This document shows positions 1-6,450 of a stretch of DNA of 7,028 nucleotides, piece after piece. Origin of the DNA: Accumulibacter sp. (GTDB taxonomy: Bacteria; Pseudomonadota; Gammaproteobacteria; Burkholderiales; Rhodocyclaceae); contig DPSD01000426.1 of NCBI GenBank assembly GCA_003538495.1, positions 1 to 7,028 of the forward strand. The letters are read 5' to 3'. Made by a program: the position numbers and the translations under genes. The notes beneath the pieces were generated by a model. It made no database searches. It was not told the origin of the DNA and saw only the letters and a program-made list of their open reading frames with translations. How positions within the stretch are numbered: the first letter of the stretch is position 1; each line of letters begins with the position of its first letter.

Positions 1-363
1 AGATCTCAGTGATAAGAGACTAAGAGCTTCGAACACGGTGCGCCGAGTTTTTTTGTGGCCCTTCGAAGTGCGCCAGGGACAGACGCAAGCACGTGATCTC
101 TTACAACATATCTGCTGCTGTCGGCGTATCTCGCCGCCGAGATAGGTGGGGAGCTAGATCCGCCCCTGCGGTAAAGTGCTCGTGACGCATTGAGGAAGAG
201 GCCTGCGGCGGTTGGCGTCCAGGGGCTGGCAGACGGCTTGCAGCCTGGGCTGAGCCCGCGAATCCCGGCATTGCCAGGGAGTGCGCTAGACGTCTTGCGA
301 GCAAACGCCGCAGGCAGCGACTGGCCCAGAGTCACTAGTCCCCGGCCAAGCATCTCCTTGGCG
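1..363. other. Left-edge region without a supportable gene; several short hairpins
   Basis: I see no convincing coding region here. Open frames exist on both strands, but none has a recognisable domain or a ribosome site before its start. The first ~180 bases look less GC-rich than the rest and include a run of seven T at 48-54. Structure seen directly: a near direct repeat (CTTCGAA at 27-33 and 61-67, each followed by GTGCGCC at 38-44 and 68-74); a perfect 7-bp stem with a 4-base loop at 127-144; GGGG/CCCC pairing at 148-166; and a bulged stem at 264-279. It may be spacer DNA or a decayed element, or hold the end of a gene lying outside the window. A plus-strand frame open from the left edge to about 145 matched nothing I recognise. 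Confidence 0.5.
345..362 (-). terminator. Stem-loop just after acuI stop (possible terminator)
   Basis: A perfect 6-bp stem (GCCAAG/CTTGGC) with a 6-base loop starts one base after the acuI stop codon on the minus strand. No T-run follows it, so it is not a classical intrinsic terminator. It could protect the 3' end of the acuR-acuI mRNA, or be chance. Confidence 0.3.
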
Positions 364-1347
364 TTACCTGCTTACGTCCACCACCACCCGCCCGCGCACC
401 TTGCCTTCGAGCAGCTCGGCGGCGACGGCAATCGCTTCGGAGAGGCCGATTTCACGCGTGATCGCGTCCAGCCGGGCGATTTCGAGATCGCGGCCAAGCC
501 GCTCCCAGGCTTCCTGACGAACGGCCAGCGGCGCCATCACGCTGTCGATACCGTAGAGCGTGACACCGCGCAGGATGAATGGGGCCACCGTCGCCGGGAA
601 GTCCATGCCTCCGGCCAGCCCGCAGGCCGCCACCGCGCCGCGATAGCGGGTGGTAGCGCAGGCATTGGCCAGGGTGTGGCTGCCGACGGTGTCGATCACC
701 CCGGCCCAGCGCTCCTTGCCGATCGGCTTGCCCGGTGCGGACAGTTCGTTGCGGTCGATCACCGAGCTGGCGCCGAGTTCCTTGAGGTGCTCGGCTTCGG
801 CGGGTCGCCCGGTCGAGGCGACGGTCGTGTAGCCGAGTTTTGCCAGCAGGGCGATGGCCACGCTGCCGACGCCGCCATTGGCGCCGGTCACCAGAATCTC
901 GCCGTCCGCCGGCTTTATGCCGTGCTTCTCCAGCGCCAGGACGCAGAGCATGGCGGTGTAGCCGGCGGTACCGATGGCCATCGCCTGGCACGCAGTAAAA
1001 CTCTTGGGCAGCGGCACCAGCCATTCGCCCTTCACGCGGGCGACCTCGGCCAGACCGCCGCAGTGCGTTTCGCCGACGCCCCAGCCGTTCAGGACCACGC
1101 GGTCGCCTTCCTGCCACGCCGGGCTCGAGCTCTCGATCACGGTGCCGGCAAAATCGATTCCCGGTACCATCGGAAAGCGCCGAACGACCGGCGACTTGCC
1201 GGTAATCGCCAAACCATCCTTGTAATTGAGCGTGGACCATTCGACGCGAACGGTGACATCGCCTTCGGGCAGCACGGCATCGTCGATGCTTTGCAGCTGC
1301 GCCTGGTAAACGCCGTTTTCCTTGCTGATCAGGATTCCCTTGAACAT
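364..1347 (-). CDS. acuI: Acrylyl-CoA reductase (NADPH), AcuI/YhdH family
   Basis: This 327-residue protein belongs to the zinc-free medium-chain reductase group (YhdH/AcuI), which reduces toxic acryloyl-CoA to propionyl-CoA with NADPH in the cytoplasm. Length matches the family (E. coli YhdH is about 324). An N-terminal GroES-like part carries NYKDGLA (41-47) and PGIDFAGTV (62-70). The Rossmann part has the glycine-rich loop [10 protein letters not shown] (154-163), STGR (178-181), placed where the NADPH phosphate is usually bound, and VIDTVG (217-222). The start is well set: AGGAGA at 1353-1358 sits 5 bases before the ATG. It lies 58 bases downstream of acuR in the same direction, the order known from Rhodobacter sphaeroides acuR-acuI-dddL. 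No DMSP lyase gene is visible here, so the substrate may come from acrylate, 3-hydroxypropionate or another source. Family is firm; the in vivo substrate is inferred. Confidence 0.92.
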   Translation of the reverse strand: MFKGILISKENGVYQAQLQSIDDAVLPEGDVTVRVEWSTLNYKDGLAITGKSPVVRRFPMVPGIDFAGTVIESSSPAWQEGDRVVLNGWGVGETHCGGLAEVARVKGEWLVPLPKSFTACQAMAIGTAGYTAMLCVLALEKHGIKPADGEILVTGANGGVGSVAIALLAKLGYTTVASTGRPAEAEHLKELGASSVIDRNELSAPGKPIGKERWAGVIDTVGSHTLANACATTRYRGAVAACGLAGGMDFPATVAPFILRGVTLYGIDSVMAPLAVRQEAWERLGRDLEIARLDAITREIGLSEAIAVAAELLEGKVRGRVVVDVSR

Positions 1348-1352
1348 GTGCT

Positions 1353-1358
1353 TCTCCT
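1353..1358 (-). promoter_or_regulatory. acuI ribosome binding site
   Basis: AGGAGA on the minus strand, 5 bases before the acuI ATG. It is a strong Shine-Dalgarno match, in contrast to acuR, which has none. acuI may therefore be translated more efficiently than its regulator. Confidence 0.75.
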
Positions 1359-1369
1359 AGGTTGTGAAA

Positions 1370-1392
1370 AATTGGACTGCAAAACTACAATT
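1370..1392. promoter_or_regulatory. Putative AcuR operator in front of acuI
   Basis: A 23-base element with AATTG/CAATT ends in inverted orientation, plus a symmetric A/T pair further in. Read on the plus strand it shares about 16 of 23 positions with the element at 2057-2079 in the acuR promoter, including ATTGGAC at the left and AATT at the right. It covers the predicted -10 and spacer of an acuI promoter. Dyad symmetry, duplication before both genes of a TetR-type unit and overlap with promoters together suggest a repressor site; that it binds AcuR is inference. Confidence 0.5.
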
Positions 1393-1399
1393 ATGCCAA
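1371..1399 (-). promoter_or_regulatory. Putative internal promoter for acuI
   Basis: On the minus strand TTGGCA (1394-1399, 5 of 6 to the -35 consensus) is followed after 17 bases by TCCAAT (1371-1376, 4 of 6 to the -10). Transcription would start near 1364, giving a leader of about 17 bases carrying the acuI ribosome site. acuI could then be transcribed both from acuR and by itself. This is a consensus match by eye. Confidence 0.45.
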
Positions 1400-1405
1400 C
1401 ACTAA

Positions 1406-2047
1406 TCAACTCCGGGGCAATGCGGCCAGGAAGAGCTTGAAGAATGCCTGCATCGGCGCCGTCGACCTGCTCAGTCTGGCGCGCAGGATCGCTCCCTCCC
1501 AGCCGACCCAGAAGGCCTGCGCTAGTGCCGGGTAGTCGGCATCCGCCGCCAGTTCGCCAGTACCTGCTGCGTCCTGGAGGCAGGCCGCGAGGCGCTTTTC
1601 CCAGTCGACCAGGATCGCTTCGAGTCGCTGGCGCAAGAGTTCGTTGAGAACGCTGACTTCCTGGCCAAGGTTGCCCACCAGGCAGCCGCGCCTGAAGTCA
1701 TGCCTTTCGACTCCCCGGCAGGCGTCATCGACAAACGCCGCCAGGCGGATCAGCGGCGCCTGCTCCTGGTTCCGCAGATGCCGGTCGAGTTTGCGTGCGA
1801 AGTATTCGGCGTAGGCGTCGAGCGTCGCCACGACGAAGGCGTCCTTGCTCTCGAAGTAGTGGTAGAACGACCCCTTCGGCACATTGACCGACTTCAGGAT
1901 GTCATCCAGCGCGGTCGCGCTGACACCCTGAGTGGTCAACATTTCTAGGCCGCGCCGAATCAGCAGCGTGCGAGTGTCTGCGTAATCGAGGCCGTTGCGG
2001 GCCGGGCGACCGCGCGGGCGGCGGGGAAGCGAGAGCGTTGTGACCAT
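1406..2047 (-). CDS. acuR: TetR-family repressor, AcuR-like
   Basis: This 213-residue regulator has an N-terminal TetR DNA-binding domain with recognition-helix signature VPKGSFYHYFESKDAF (56-71), after a basic arm (PRRPRGRPAR). The C-terminal ligand domain contains FRRGCLVGNLGQE (118-130) and FWVGWEGAILRARL (179-192). From memory, closely similar strings occur in AcuR of Rhodobacter sphaeroides, which represses acuR-acuI-dddL and is released by acrylate. The adjacent downstream acuI supports the same role. Start: the ATG at 2047 has no Shine-Dalgarno sequence, and the predicted transcription start is only 0-3 bases upstream, so the mRNA may be leaderless. No alternative start lies before the DNA-binding domain. 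Family is certain; the acrylate response is inferred from resemblance and context. Confidence 0.88.
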   Translation of the reverse strand: MVTTLSLPRRPRGRPARNGLDYADTRTLLIRRGLEMLTTQGVSATALDDILKSVNVPKGSFYHYFESKDAFVVATLDAYAEYFARKLDRHLRNQEQAPLIRLAAFVDDACRGVERHDFRRGCLVGNLGQEVSVLNELLRQRLEAILVDWEKRLAACLQDAAGTGELAADADYPALAQAFWVGWEGAILRARLSRSTAPMQAFFKLFLAALPRS

Positions 2048-2055
2048 GGGACAAG

Positions 2056-2084
2056 ATATTGGACCGCTAGCTTAGAATTGTCAA
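2056..2084 (-). promoter_or_regulatory. acuR promoter
   Basis: On the minus strand a perfect -35 TTGACA (2079-2084) is followed after 17 bases by CAATAT (2056-2061), a weaker -10. Predicted transcription start is near 2049, almost at the acuR ATG (2047). The -10 and spacer are covered by the putative operator, which fits autorepression. Confidence 0.6.
2057..2079. promoter_or_regulatory. Putative AcuR operator in the acuR promoter
   Basis: Second copy of the 23-base element also found at 1370-1392. Conserved positions include ATTGGAC at 2058-2064, GC at 2066-2067 and AATT at 2076-2079. Symmetric base pairs kept in both copies are the ATT/AAT ends and an inner A/T pair. It lies between the -35 and -10 hexamers, where a bound TetR-type dimer would block RNA polymerase. 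AcuR binding is inferred. Confidence 0.5.
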
Positions 2085-2100
2085 GCGCCCGTGGCGGTCA

Positions 2101-2131
2101 AGCCCATGCCACGGTGGACAGGGCTCTTTTT
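2101..2131 (+). terminator. Terminator-like hairpin between acuR and rhlE promoters
   Basis: AGCCC (2101-2105) pairs with GGGCT (2121-2125), with a small inner CCA/TGG stem, and is followed by C and five T (2127-2131). It has the form of a weak intrinsic terminator on the plus strand, yet no plus-strand gene lies before it. It might stop antisense read-through before the rhlE promoter, or be chance. Confidence 0.25.
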
Positions 2132-2153
2132 CGTCGGCGAGCGCCAAAGCGTG

Positions 2154-2159
2154 TATAGT
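2154..2159 (+). promoter_or_regulatory. Putative -10 element of the rhlE promoter
   Basis: TATAGT matches the sigma-70 -10 at 5 of 6 positions. No good -35 is seen 16-18 bases upstream, so the promoter may be weak or activator-dependent. A start near 2166 would give a leader of about 165 bases before the helicase start, opening directly with the stem-loop at 2168-2205. Confidence 0.4.
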
Positions 2160-2167
2160 GCCAGCCG

Positions 2168-2205
2168 GAACCGAGCCGCGTTTCATCCGGTCGGCAGCTC
2201 GGTTC
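2168..2205 (+). promoter_or_regulatory. 5' leader stem-loop of rhlE mRNA
   Basis: A perfect 9-bp stem, GAACCGAGC (2168-2176) with GCTCGGTTC (2197-2205), encloses a 20-base loop; one further G-U pair is possible outside. It starts within a few bases of the predicted transcription start. Such 5' stems often stabilise mRNA, and leaders of cold-induced helicase mRNAs are often long and structured. No T-run follows, so it is not a terminator. Function is unproven. Confidence 0.4.
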
Positions 2206-2320
2206 TCTCGCGGTTGTTCCCCATTCGGCATCTGCCGATCGCCCCGAAGCATCCCCATCCCAAAAGTTCCAAGCGCCTGAACCGGCTCTGTTGGCGTCGT
2301 GCCACAGCAGGTCGTTCACC

Positions 2321-2325
2321 GGAGA
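2321..2325 (+). promoter_or_regulatory. rhlE ribosome binding site (sets a TTG start)
   Basis: GGAGA lies 6 bases before the TTG at 2332. The upstream in-frame GTG at 2299 has no ribosome site and would place GGAGA inside the gene, so TTG 2332 is preferred. Confidence 0.7.
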
Positions 2326-2331
2326 TTTTCC

Positions 2332-3765
2332 TTGACCCAATCGTTTTCCGTCCTTGGCCTGTCGGCCGAGCTCACCCGCGTTGTCGCCGAACAAGGCTAC
2401 AGCGAGCCAACGCCGGTACAGGCACAAGCCATTCCGCTGATTCTCGAAGGTCGCGATGTCCTCGCTGGCGCGCAGACCGGCACCGGCAAGACCGCCGGTT
2501 TCACCCTGCCGCTGCTGCAGCGCCTGGCCACCATGCCTGCCCGTGCTGGCAGCGCTGCCGCCCAACCGCGCCAGCGCGTGCGCGCCCTGATCCTGACACC
2601 GACCCGCGAACTCGCGGCGCAGGTCGAGGAAAGCGTCCGTACCTACGGCAAGTACATGGCGCTCAAGTCGACGCTGATCTATGGCGGCGTCAACATCAAC
2701 CCGCAGATCGACGCCCTGCGCCGCGGCGTCGATATCCTGGTGGCGACACCCGGACGGCTTCTCGATCACCTGCAGCAGAAGACGGTCGAGCTGTCGAACA
2801 TCGAGATCCTGGTGCTTGACGAAGCCGACCGGATGCTCGACATGGGCTTCATCCGCGACATCCGCCGGATCCTTGCCCTGCTGCCTGCGAAGCGCCAGAA
2901 CCTGTTGTTCTCGGCTACCTTTTCCGACGAAATCCGCAAGCTGGCGGACGGTCTCCTGGACCATCCGGCGATGATCGAGGTCGCTCGCCGCAACGCCGAA
3001 TCGGAACTTGTCGCCCAGCGTGTCCACCCGGTCGACAGCTGGTGCAAGCGTGACCTGCTGGTCCATCTGGTGTCGTTGGGTGACTGGCGGCAGGTGCTGG
3101 TGTTTACCCGCATGAAGAGTGGCGCCAACCGGCTGTCCGAGTATCTGTGCAAGGCAGGCATCGAGGCGACCGCGATCCACGGCAACAAGAGCCAGCCGGC
3201 ACGAACCCGCGCCCTGGCCGGCTTCAAGGCTGGCACGGTGCGTGTGCTGGTGGCGACGGACATCGCTGCGCGCGGGCTGGACATCGAGGAGTTGCCGCAC
3301 GTGGTGAACTTCGAACTGCCCAACGTTCCCGAGGATTACGTCCACCGCATCGGCCGCACCGGCCGTGCCGGCAGTAGCGGCGAGGCGCTGTCGCTGGTTT
3401 CGGCCGAAGAGAGGCCATTGCTGGCGGCGATCGAGAAGCTGCTGACCCGCCGTATCGCGAGCCAGGTGGTCGAGGGCTTCGAACCCGGCAAGACGCCGGC
3501 GCCGGCGACTACGGCAACCCCGGGTGCGCCACGCGGCACCCATGACGCCAATCGGCGTGGTGGCGGCGCCGGCAGGGACGGGCGAGGCCGCAGCCAGAGC
3601 CAGCCACCGGCGGTACGCCCGAGTGCGCCGACGCCGCCGCCGGCGGCGCTCCGGGCCAAGCCGGTAGTGCCGCAAAACGCATCGCGGGGATCGCAGCACC
3701 CCAGAACAGACGGCGGCGTGGCGACCGCGGCGCTGTTTCGCAGCCCGGCGCGACGCGGCGGCTAA
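2332..3765 (+). CDS. rhlE: DEAD-box ATP-dependent RNA helicase, RhlE type
   Basis: A 477-residue cytoplasmic RNA helicase that uses ATP to unwind short RNA duplexes, in roles such as ribosome assembly, mRNA decay and cold growth. All core motifs are present: Q motif (FSVLGLS from 5, GYSEPTPVQ 22-30), motif I AQTGTGKT (47-54), Ia PTRELA (90-95), Ib TPGR, II DEAD (163-166), III SAT (194-196), [11 protein letters not shown] (308-317) and [10 protein letters not shown] (338-345). The last ~95 residues are a disordered basic tail rich in Gly, Arg, Pro and Ala, typical of RhlE proteins and likely to bind RNA. The start is TTG, chosen from GGAGA 6 bases upstream; a GTG at 2299 would add 11 residues. 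The RRM gene begins 83 bases downstream, with no clear promoter between. SrmB or DbpA are less likely, as no DbpA-type C-terminal domain is seen. Confidence 0.93.
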   Translation: MTQSFSVLGLSAELTRVVAEQGYSEPTPVQAQAIPLILEGRDVLAGAQTGTGKTAGFTLPLLQRLATMPARAGSAAAQPRQRVRALILTPTRELAAQVEESVRTYGKYMALKSTLIYGGVNINPQIDALRRGVDILVATPGRLLDHLQQKTVELSNIEILVLDEADRMLDMGFIRDIRRILALLPAKRQNLLFSATFSDEIRKLADGLLDHPAMIEVARRNAESELVAQRVHPVDSWCKRDLLVHLVSLGDWRQVLVFTRMKSGANRLSEYLCKAGIEATAIHGNKSQPARTRALAGFKAGTVRVLVATDIAARGLDIEELPHVVNFELPNVPEDYVHRIGRTGRAGSSGEALSLVSAEERPLLAAIEKLLTRRIASQVVEGFEPGKTPAPATTATPGAPRGTHDANRRGGGAGRDGRGRSQSQPPAVRPSAPTPPPAALRAKPVVPQNASRGSQHPRTDGGVATAALFRSPARRGG

Positions 3766-3837
3766 GCGCGGCCGTCAAACCGTCCGGCGCGGCGCACGCT
3801 CTCACCCTTCCCAACCCATCCCTTGCAAGGTCTGAAC

Positions 3838-3842
3838 AGGAG
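3838..3842 (+). promoter_or_regulatory. Ribosome binding site of the RRM gene
   Basis: AGGAG, 6 bases before the ATG at 3849; a strong match that fixes the start of this small gene. Confidence 0.75.
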
Positions 3843-3848
3843 TCGGCA

Positions 3849-4106
3849 ATGAATATCTTTGTAGGCAATCTCGCCACCGAGACGAGCGAAACAGAACTGA
3901 CCAGTCTCTTTCAGGCCTTCGGCCAGGTTAAGTCGGTGCAGGTGATGCGGGAGTTGTTCAGCGGCGCATCAAAAGGCTTCGGTTTCGTTGAAATGCCGGG
4001 CAAAGCGCATTCTCTGGCCGCCATCTCGGCGCTTGACGGCAAGGATCTGAACGGCAAGCCGCTGCGGGTGAACGAAGCAATGGGCCGCAGCGGCGGCAGG
4101 CGCTAG
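3849..4106 (+). CDS. Small single-RRM RNA-binding protein
   Basis: The 85-residue product is almost entirely one RNA recognition motif: RNP2 is IFVGNL (3-8) and RNP1 is KGFGFVEM (42-49), with the usual aromatic residues in both for stacking on RNA bases. It ends in a short basic tail, SGGRR. One-domain RRM proteins of this size occur in cyanobacteria (Rbp family) and many proteobacteria, and several are cold-induced. The position 83 bases after rhlE, in the same direction and with a strong ribosome site, suggests co-transcription and a shared role in RNA remodelling, perhaps as an RNA chaperone. The RNA targets cannot be read from the sequence. Confidence 0.9.
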   Translation: MNIFVGNLATETSETELTSLFQAFGQVKSVQVMRELFSGASKGFGFVEMPGKAHSLAAISALDGKDLNGKPLRVNEAMGRSGGRR

Positions 4107-4158
4107 GCTGGCACGGCAGTCCGCCCGGGAGCACGCGCACGCTGCCCGACCTCCGGCG

Positions 4159-4605
4159 ATGAAGAAGCCCGGAACCAGCGCCTGCCCCTGCGGTAGCCGG
4201 CTTGCCTACGGCGCCTGCTGTGGTCCGCTGCACGACGGTGTCGCCGCGCCAGACGCGGCGGCGCTGATGCGCTCGCGCTACAGCGCCTACGTGCTGGCCA
4301 ACGAAGCCTACCTGCTGGCCACCTGGCACGCTTCGACGCGCCCGCCGCAGCTCGATCCCGATACCGCGGCCACGCCAAAATGGCTTGGCCTGGAGGTCCG
4401 ACGCCATCTCGCGACCGGTCCGGATACGGCCAGCGTCGAATTCGCCGCGCGCTATCGCGTGCATGGGCGCGGTCATCGCCTGCACGAGTTCAGCCGCTTC
4501 GTCCGCGAGGCGGGTCGCTGGTACTACGTCGACGGCGAGAATCCGGCGGCGGCAGCGAAATCTCCACGGCTGGCGGCCGGACCCACGCGGCCTGCCGATG
4601 AGTGA
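4159..4605 (+). CDS. ychJ: YchJ-family protein (UPF0225) with N-terminal SEC-C motif
   Basis: The 148-residue product has a SEC-C zinc-binding motif at its N-terminus (CPCGS 9-13, Y17, CC 20-21), then the family core: LMRSRYSAYV (36-45), TWH (55-57), WLGLEV (75-80) and WYYVDG (121-126). The biochemical role of YchJ is not established; SEC-C motifs elsewhere bind zinc and help proteins contact partners. E. coli YchJ carries a second SEC-C motif at its C-terminus. Here the protein ends in an Ala/Pro-rich stretch with no cysteines, so only one zinc site is expected. No clear Shine-Dalgarno precedes the ATG, which lies 52 bases after the RRM gene. Its end overlaps the truC start by 8 bases (ATGAGTGA), implying coupled translation. 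Confidence 0.88.
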   Translation: MKKPGTSACPCGSRLAYGACCGPLHDGVAAPDAAALMRSRYSAYVLANEAYLLATWHASTRPPQLDPDTAATPKWLGLEVRRHLATGPDTASVEFAARYRVHGRGHRLHEFSRFVREAGRWYYVDGENPAAAAKSPRLAAGPTRPADE

Positions 4606-5422
4606 ACCCGGCGGCGGCGCGCTGACCATCCTCTTCCAGGATCAGCATCTGGTCGCCGTCGACAAGCCGGCGGGGCTGCTGGTACACCGCAGCATGCTCG
4701 ACCGGCACGAGCGGCGCTTCGCGCTGCAGATGGTGCGTGACCAGATCGGCCAGCGCGTGCACGCGGTCCATCGCCTCGACAAGGGAACCTCCGGCGTCCT
4801 GCTGTTCGCGCTGAGCAGCCCCGTCGCGCGCACGCTCGGCAGCATGTTCGAACAGCGACAGGTGGACAAGCGCTATCTCGCGGTGGTCCGCGGCCACCCC
4901 GCGCTCGCCGGCGAGATCGACCACCCGCTGCGTCGCCTGGTCGACCCGGTCGAAAACGCCGGCGCAGCGGCGACCAGCGCGCTGGCGCAGGACGCATGGA
5001 CCCGCTACCGGCGGCTGGCGACTATCGAACTGCCGCACCGCGTCGACCGTTATCCGTCGAGTCGCTACGCGCTGCTCGAACTCGAACCGCTGAACGGGCG
5101 CCGCCATCAGTTGCGCCGGCACCTCAAGCACATCGCGCATCCGGTGATCGGCGACGCCACTTACGGCAAGGGCCGCCATAACCGCCTGTTCCAGACGCTA
5201 TTCGACTGCCAGCGCCTGCTGCTGGCGTGCACCGCGCTACGCCTGACGCACCCGGTCAGCGGCCAGGCACTGTGCTTGACGGCGCCGCTGGCCGGCGACT
5301 TCGCCCGCTTGCTCGCGCGCCTGGAATGGACCGGTGCCGTTCCGCCGCAATGGTTGCCGCACGGCTGGCTGGCCGGCGAAACCGGTGGCGGCAGCGATCT
5401 GCCAGCGATCCCGGACACTTGA
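4598..5422 (+). CDS. truC: tRNA pseudouridine(65) synthase TruC
   Basis: The 274-residue product is an RluA-family pseudouridine synthase. It most resembles TruC, which converts U65 in the acceptor-end region of certain tRNAs. Seen directly: KPAGLLVHRS (23-32), VRDQIGQ (46-52), the catalytic-loop motif HRLDKGTSG (58-66) with the nucleophile Asp61, RYPSSRYALLELEP (151-164), and GRRHQLRRHL plus HPVIGD (167-186). From memory, LVHRS, VRDQIGQ and HQLRRHL match E. coli TruC better than RluA, RluC or RluD. There is no N-terminal S4 domain, also as in TruC. The start is the ATG overlapping the ychJ stop; longer frames upstream run through ychJ and lack the family's N-terminus. There is no Shine-Dalgarno, so translation probably depends on ychJ. 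About 14 residues longer than E. coli TruC, at a variable C-terminus. Confidence 0.9.
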   Translation: MSEPGGGALTILFQDQHLVAVDKPAGLLVHRSMLDRHERRFALQMVRDQIGQRVHAVHRLDKGTSGVLLFALSSPVARTLGSMFEQRQVDKRYLAVVRGHPALAGEIDHPLRRLVDPVENAGAAATSALAQDAWTRYRRLATIELPHRVDRYPSSRYALLELEPLNGRRHQLRRHLKHIAHPVIGDATYGKGRHNRLFQTLFDCQRLLLACTALRLTHPVSGQALCLTAPLAGDFARLLARLEWTGAVPPQWLPHGWLAGETGGGSDLPAIPDT

Positions 5423-5469
5423 CTCGGGTCTGGCCTGGCACCTCGGGGTCTACCGCCGGCCGTCGCCGA

Positions 5470-6450
5470 TCAGCGGTTGAAACATTCCTCGACGATCGCC
5501 TCGGGCGCCCGTCCGCAAGGGGTCGACACGCCGGCTTGCGGGTGTGGACTGCCATCGTCGTCGATCTCGGCGGCGATCGTCTCCCACGCCAGCAGGCCGC
5601 TCCTGTCGAGAGTCAGGCGCAACGCCCAGCCGGTACGTGCGGCACGATCGGCAAAACCGTCGAAAACGAAATTTCCCAGGCTGTAGACGATCAGCTTGCC
5701 GCGGTAATACTCGACGGTTTGCGTCACGTGCGGATGGCCGCCGACGACCAGGTCGGCACCGGCGTCGATCATCGTCCGCGCCAGCTGCCGCTGCCGCTCA
5801 CTCGGCTGCGCTTCGCGCTCCCAGCCCCAGTGCATGAAGGGAATCACCAGGTCTGCTCCGGCGGCTCGCGCGGCGCGGATGTCGGCGACCACCTGGCTGT
5901 CCTCGCTCCAGGCGATTCCCGGCCAATCGGCGCCGGCTTCAAAGGAACGTGGCTTGAATTCGTTGTACGCCAGGACGGCGACGCGCAGGCCGTGGCGAAC
6001 GATCCACAGCGGCTGATGCGCCTCTTGCAGGTTCCGGCCGCCGCCAAATGTGGCGACCCCCTGGCCGGCGAGATGGTCGAGGGTTTCCAGAAATGCCGCC
6101 TGTCCGTAGTCGCCGGAATGATTGTTGGCTACGGCCAGCGCGTCGAATCGGCCCTTGAGCACCGCCAACACCCTGGGGTCGGCACGAAAACTGAAGATCT
6201 TGCTGTCCAGCGCTTTGCCCTGCGTGGCGATCGGGCATTCGAGGTTGCCGATGGTGTAATCGGCGTCCTGGAGCAGCGGCGCGAAGGCGGCCAGTGGATC
6301 GCCGCCACGACTGATCAGCCGGCCTGGCCCGTCGTCGAGCATGACGTCGCCGACGAACAGCAGGCGCACCGGGTCGGTGCGGGCCGGAGTGGCCACCACC
6401 AGGCCGGCCGTCAGCGCCAGCACGACGACCAGCAGGCGCCAGCGGCTCAT
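5470..6450 (-). CDS. CapA-family (PGA_cap) exported metallophosphatase-like protein
   Basis: The 326-residue product begins with a signal peptide or membrane anchor (hydrophobic stretch about 6-20, then Ala-rich before residue 26), so it should act in the periplasm or at the membrane. The rest is a CapA domain related to calcineurin-like phosphatases. Conserved strings are GDVML (34-38), NLECP (69-73), NNHSGDYG (109-116), HWGWE (207-211), GGHPHVTQ (237-244) and YSLGNFVFD (256-264); the Asp, Asn and His residues are likely metal ligands. CapA proteins are named for poly-gamma-glutamate capsule synthesis, but no capB or capC homologue lies here, so a capsule role is unsupported. The ATG at 6450 overlaps the stop of the upstream gene (ATGA), with GAGG 4 bases before it; an in-frame start 12 codons upstream lies inside that gene. 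It converges on truC with only 47 bases between. Confidence 0.88.
   Translation of the reverse strand: MSRWRLLVVVLALTAGLVVATPARTDPVRLLFVGDVMLDDGPGRLISRGGDPLAAFAPLLQDADYTIGNLECPIATQGKALDSKIFSFRADPRVLAVLKGRFDALAVANNHSGDYGQAAFLETLDHLAGQGVATFGGGRNLQEAHQPLWIVRHGLRVAVLAYNEFKPRSFEAGADWPGIAWSEDSQVVADIRAARAAGADLVIPFMHWGWEREAQPSERQRQLARTMIDAGADLVVGGHPHVTQTVEYYRGKLIVYSLGNFVFDGFADRAARTGWALRLTLDRSGLLAWETIAAEIDDDGSPHPQAGVSTPCGRAPEAIVEECFNR

Noticed and set aside
190..1440. Long plus-strand open frame of 416 codons across the acuI region
   Set aside because: It runs antisense to acuI, whose protein shows full family motifs; the antisense product has no domain and an odd Arg/Gly/Ala-rich composition typical of shadow frames in GC-rich DNA.
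2299..2331. GTG start at 2299 for rhlE
   Set aside because: No ribosome site lies before it, while GGAGA stands 6 bases ahead of the TTG at 2332, and the Q-motif region begins right after that TTG.
2098..3699. Minus-strand open frame of 533 codons opposite rhlE
   Set aside because: The rhlE frame carries every DEAD-box motif. The antisense frame has no recognisable domain and arises from high GC at codon position three.
3821..3830. Perfect 10-base palindrome CCTTGCAAGG before the RRM gene
   Set aside because: A 5-bp half-site palindrome is expected several times by chance in 7 kb, and nothing else supports an operator here.
5423..5469. Bidirectional terminator between truC and the CapA-like gene
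   Set aside because: The convergent arrangement invites one, but I could find no convincing stem with a T-run on either strand in these 47 bases.
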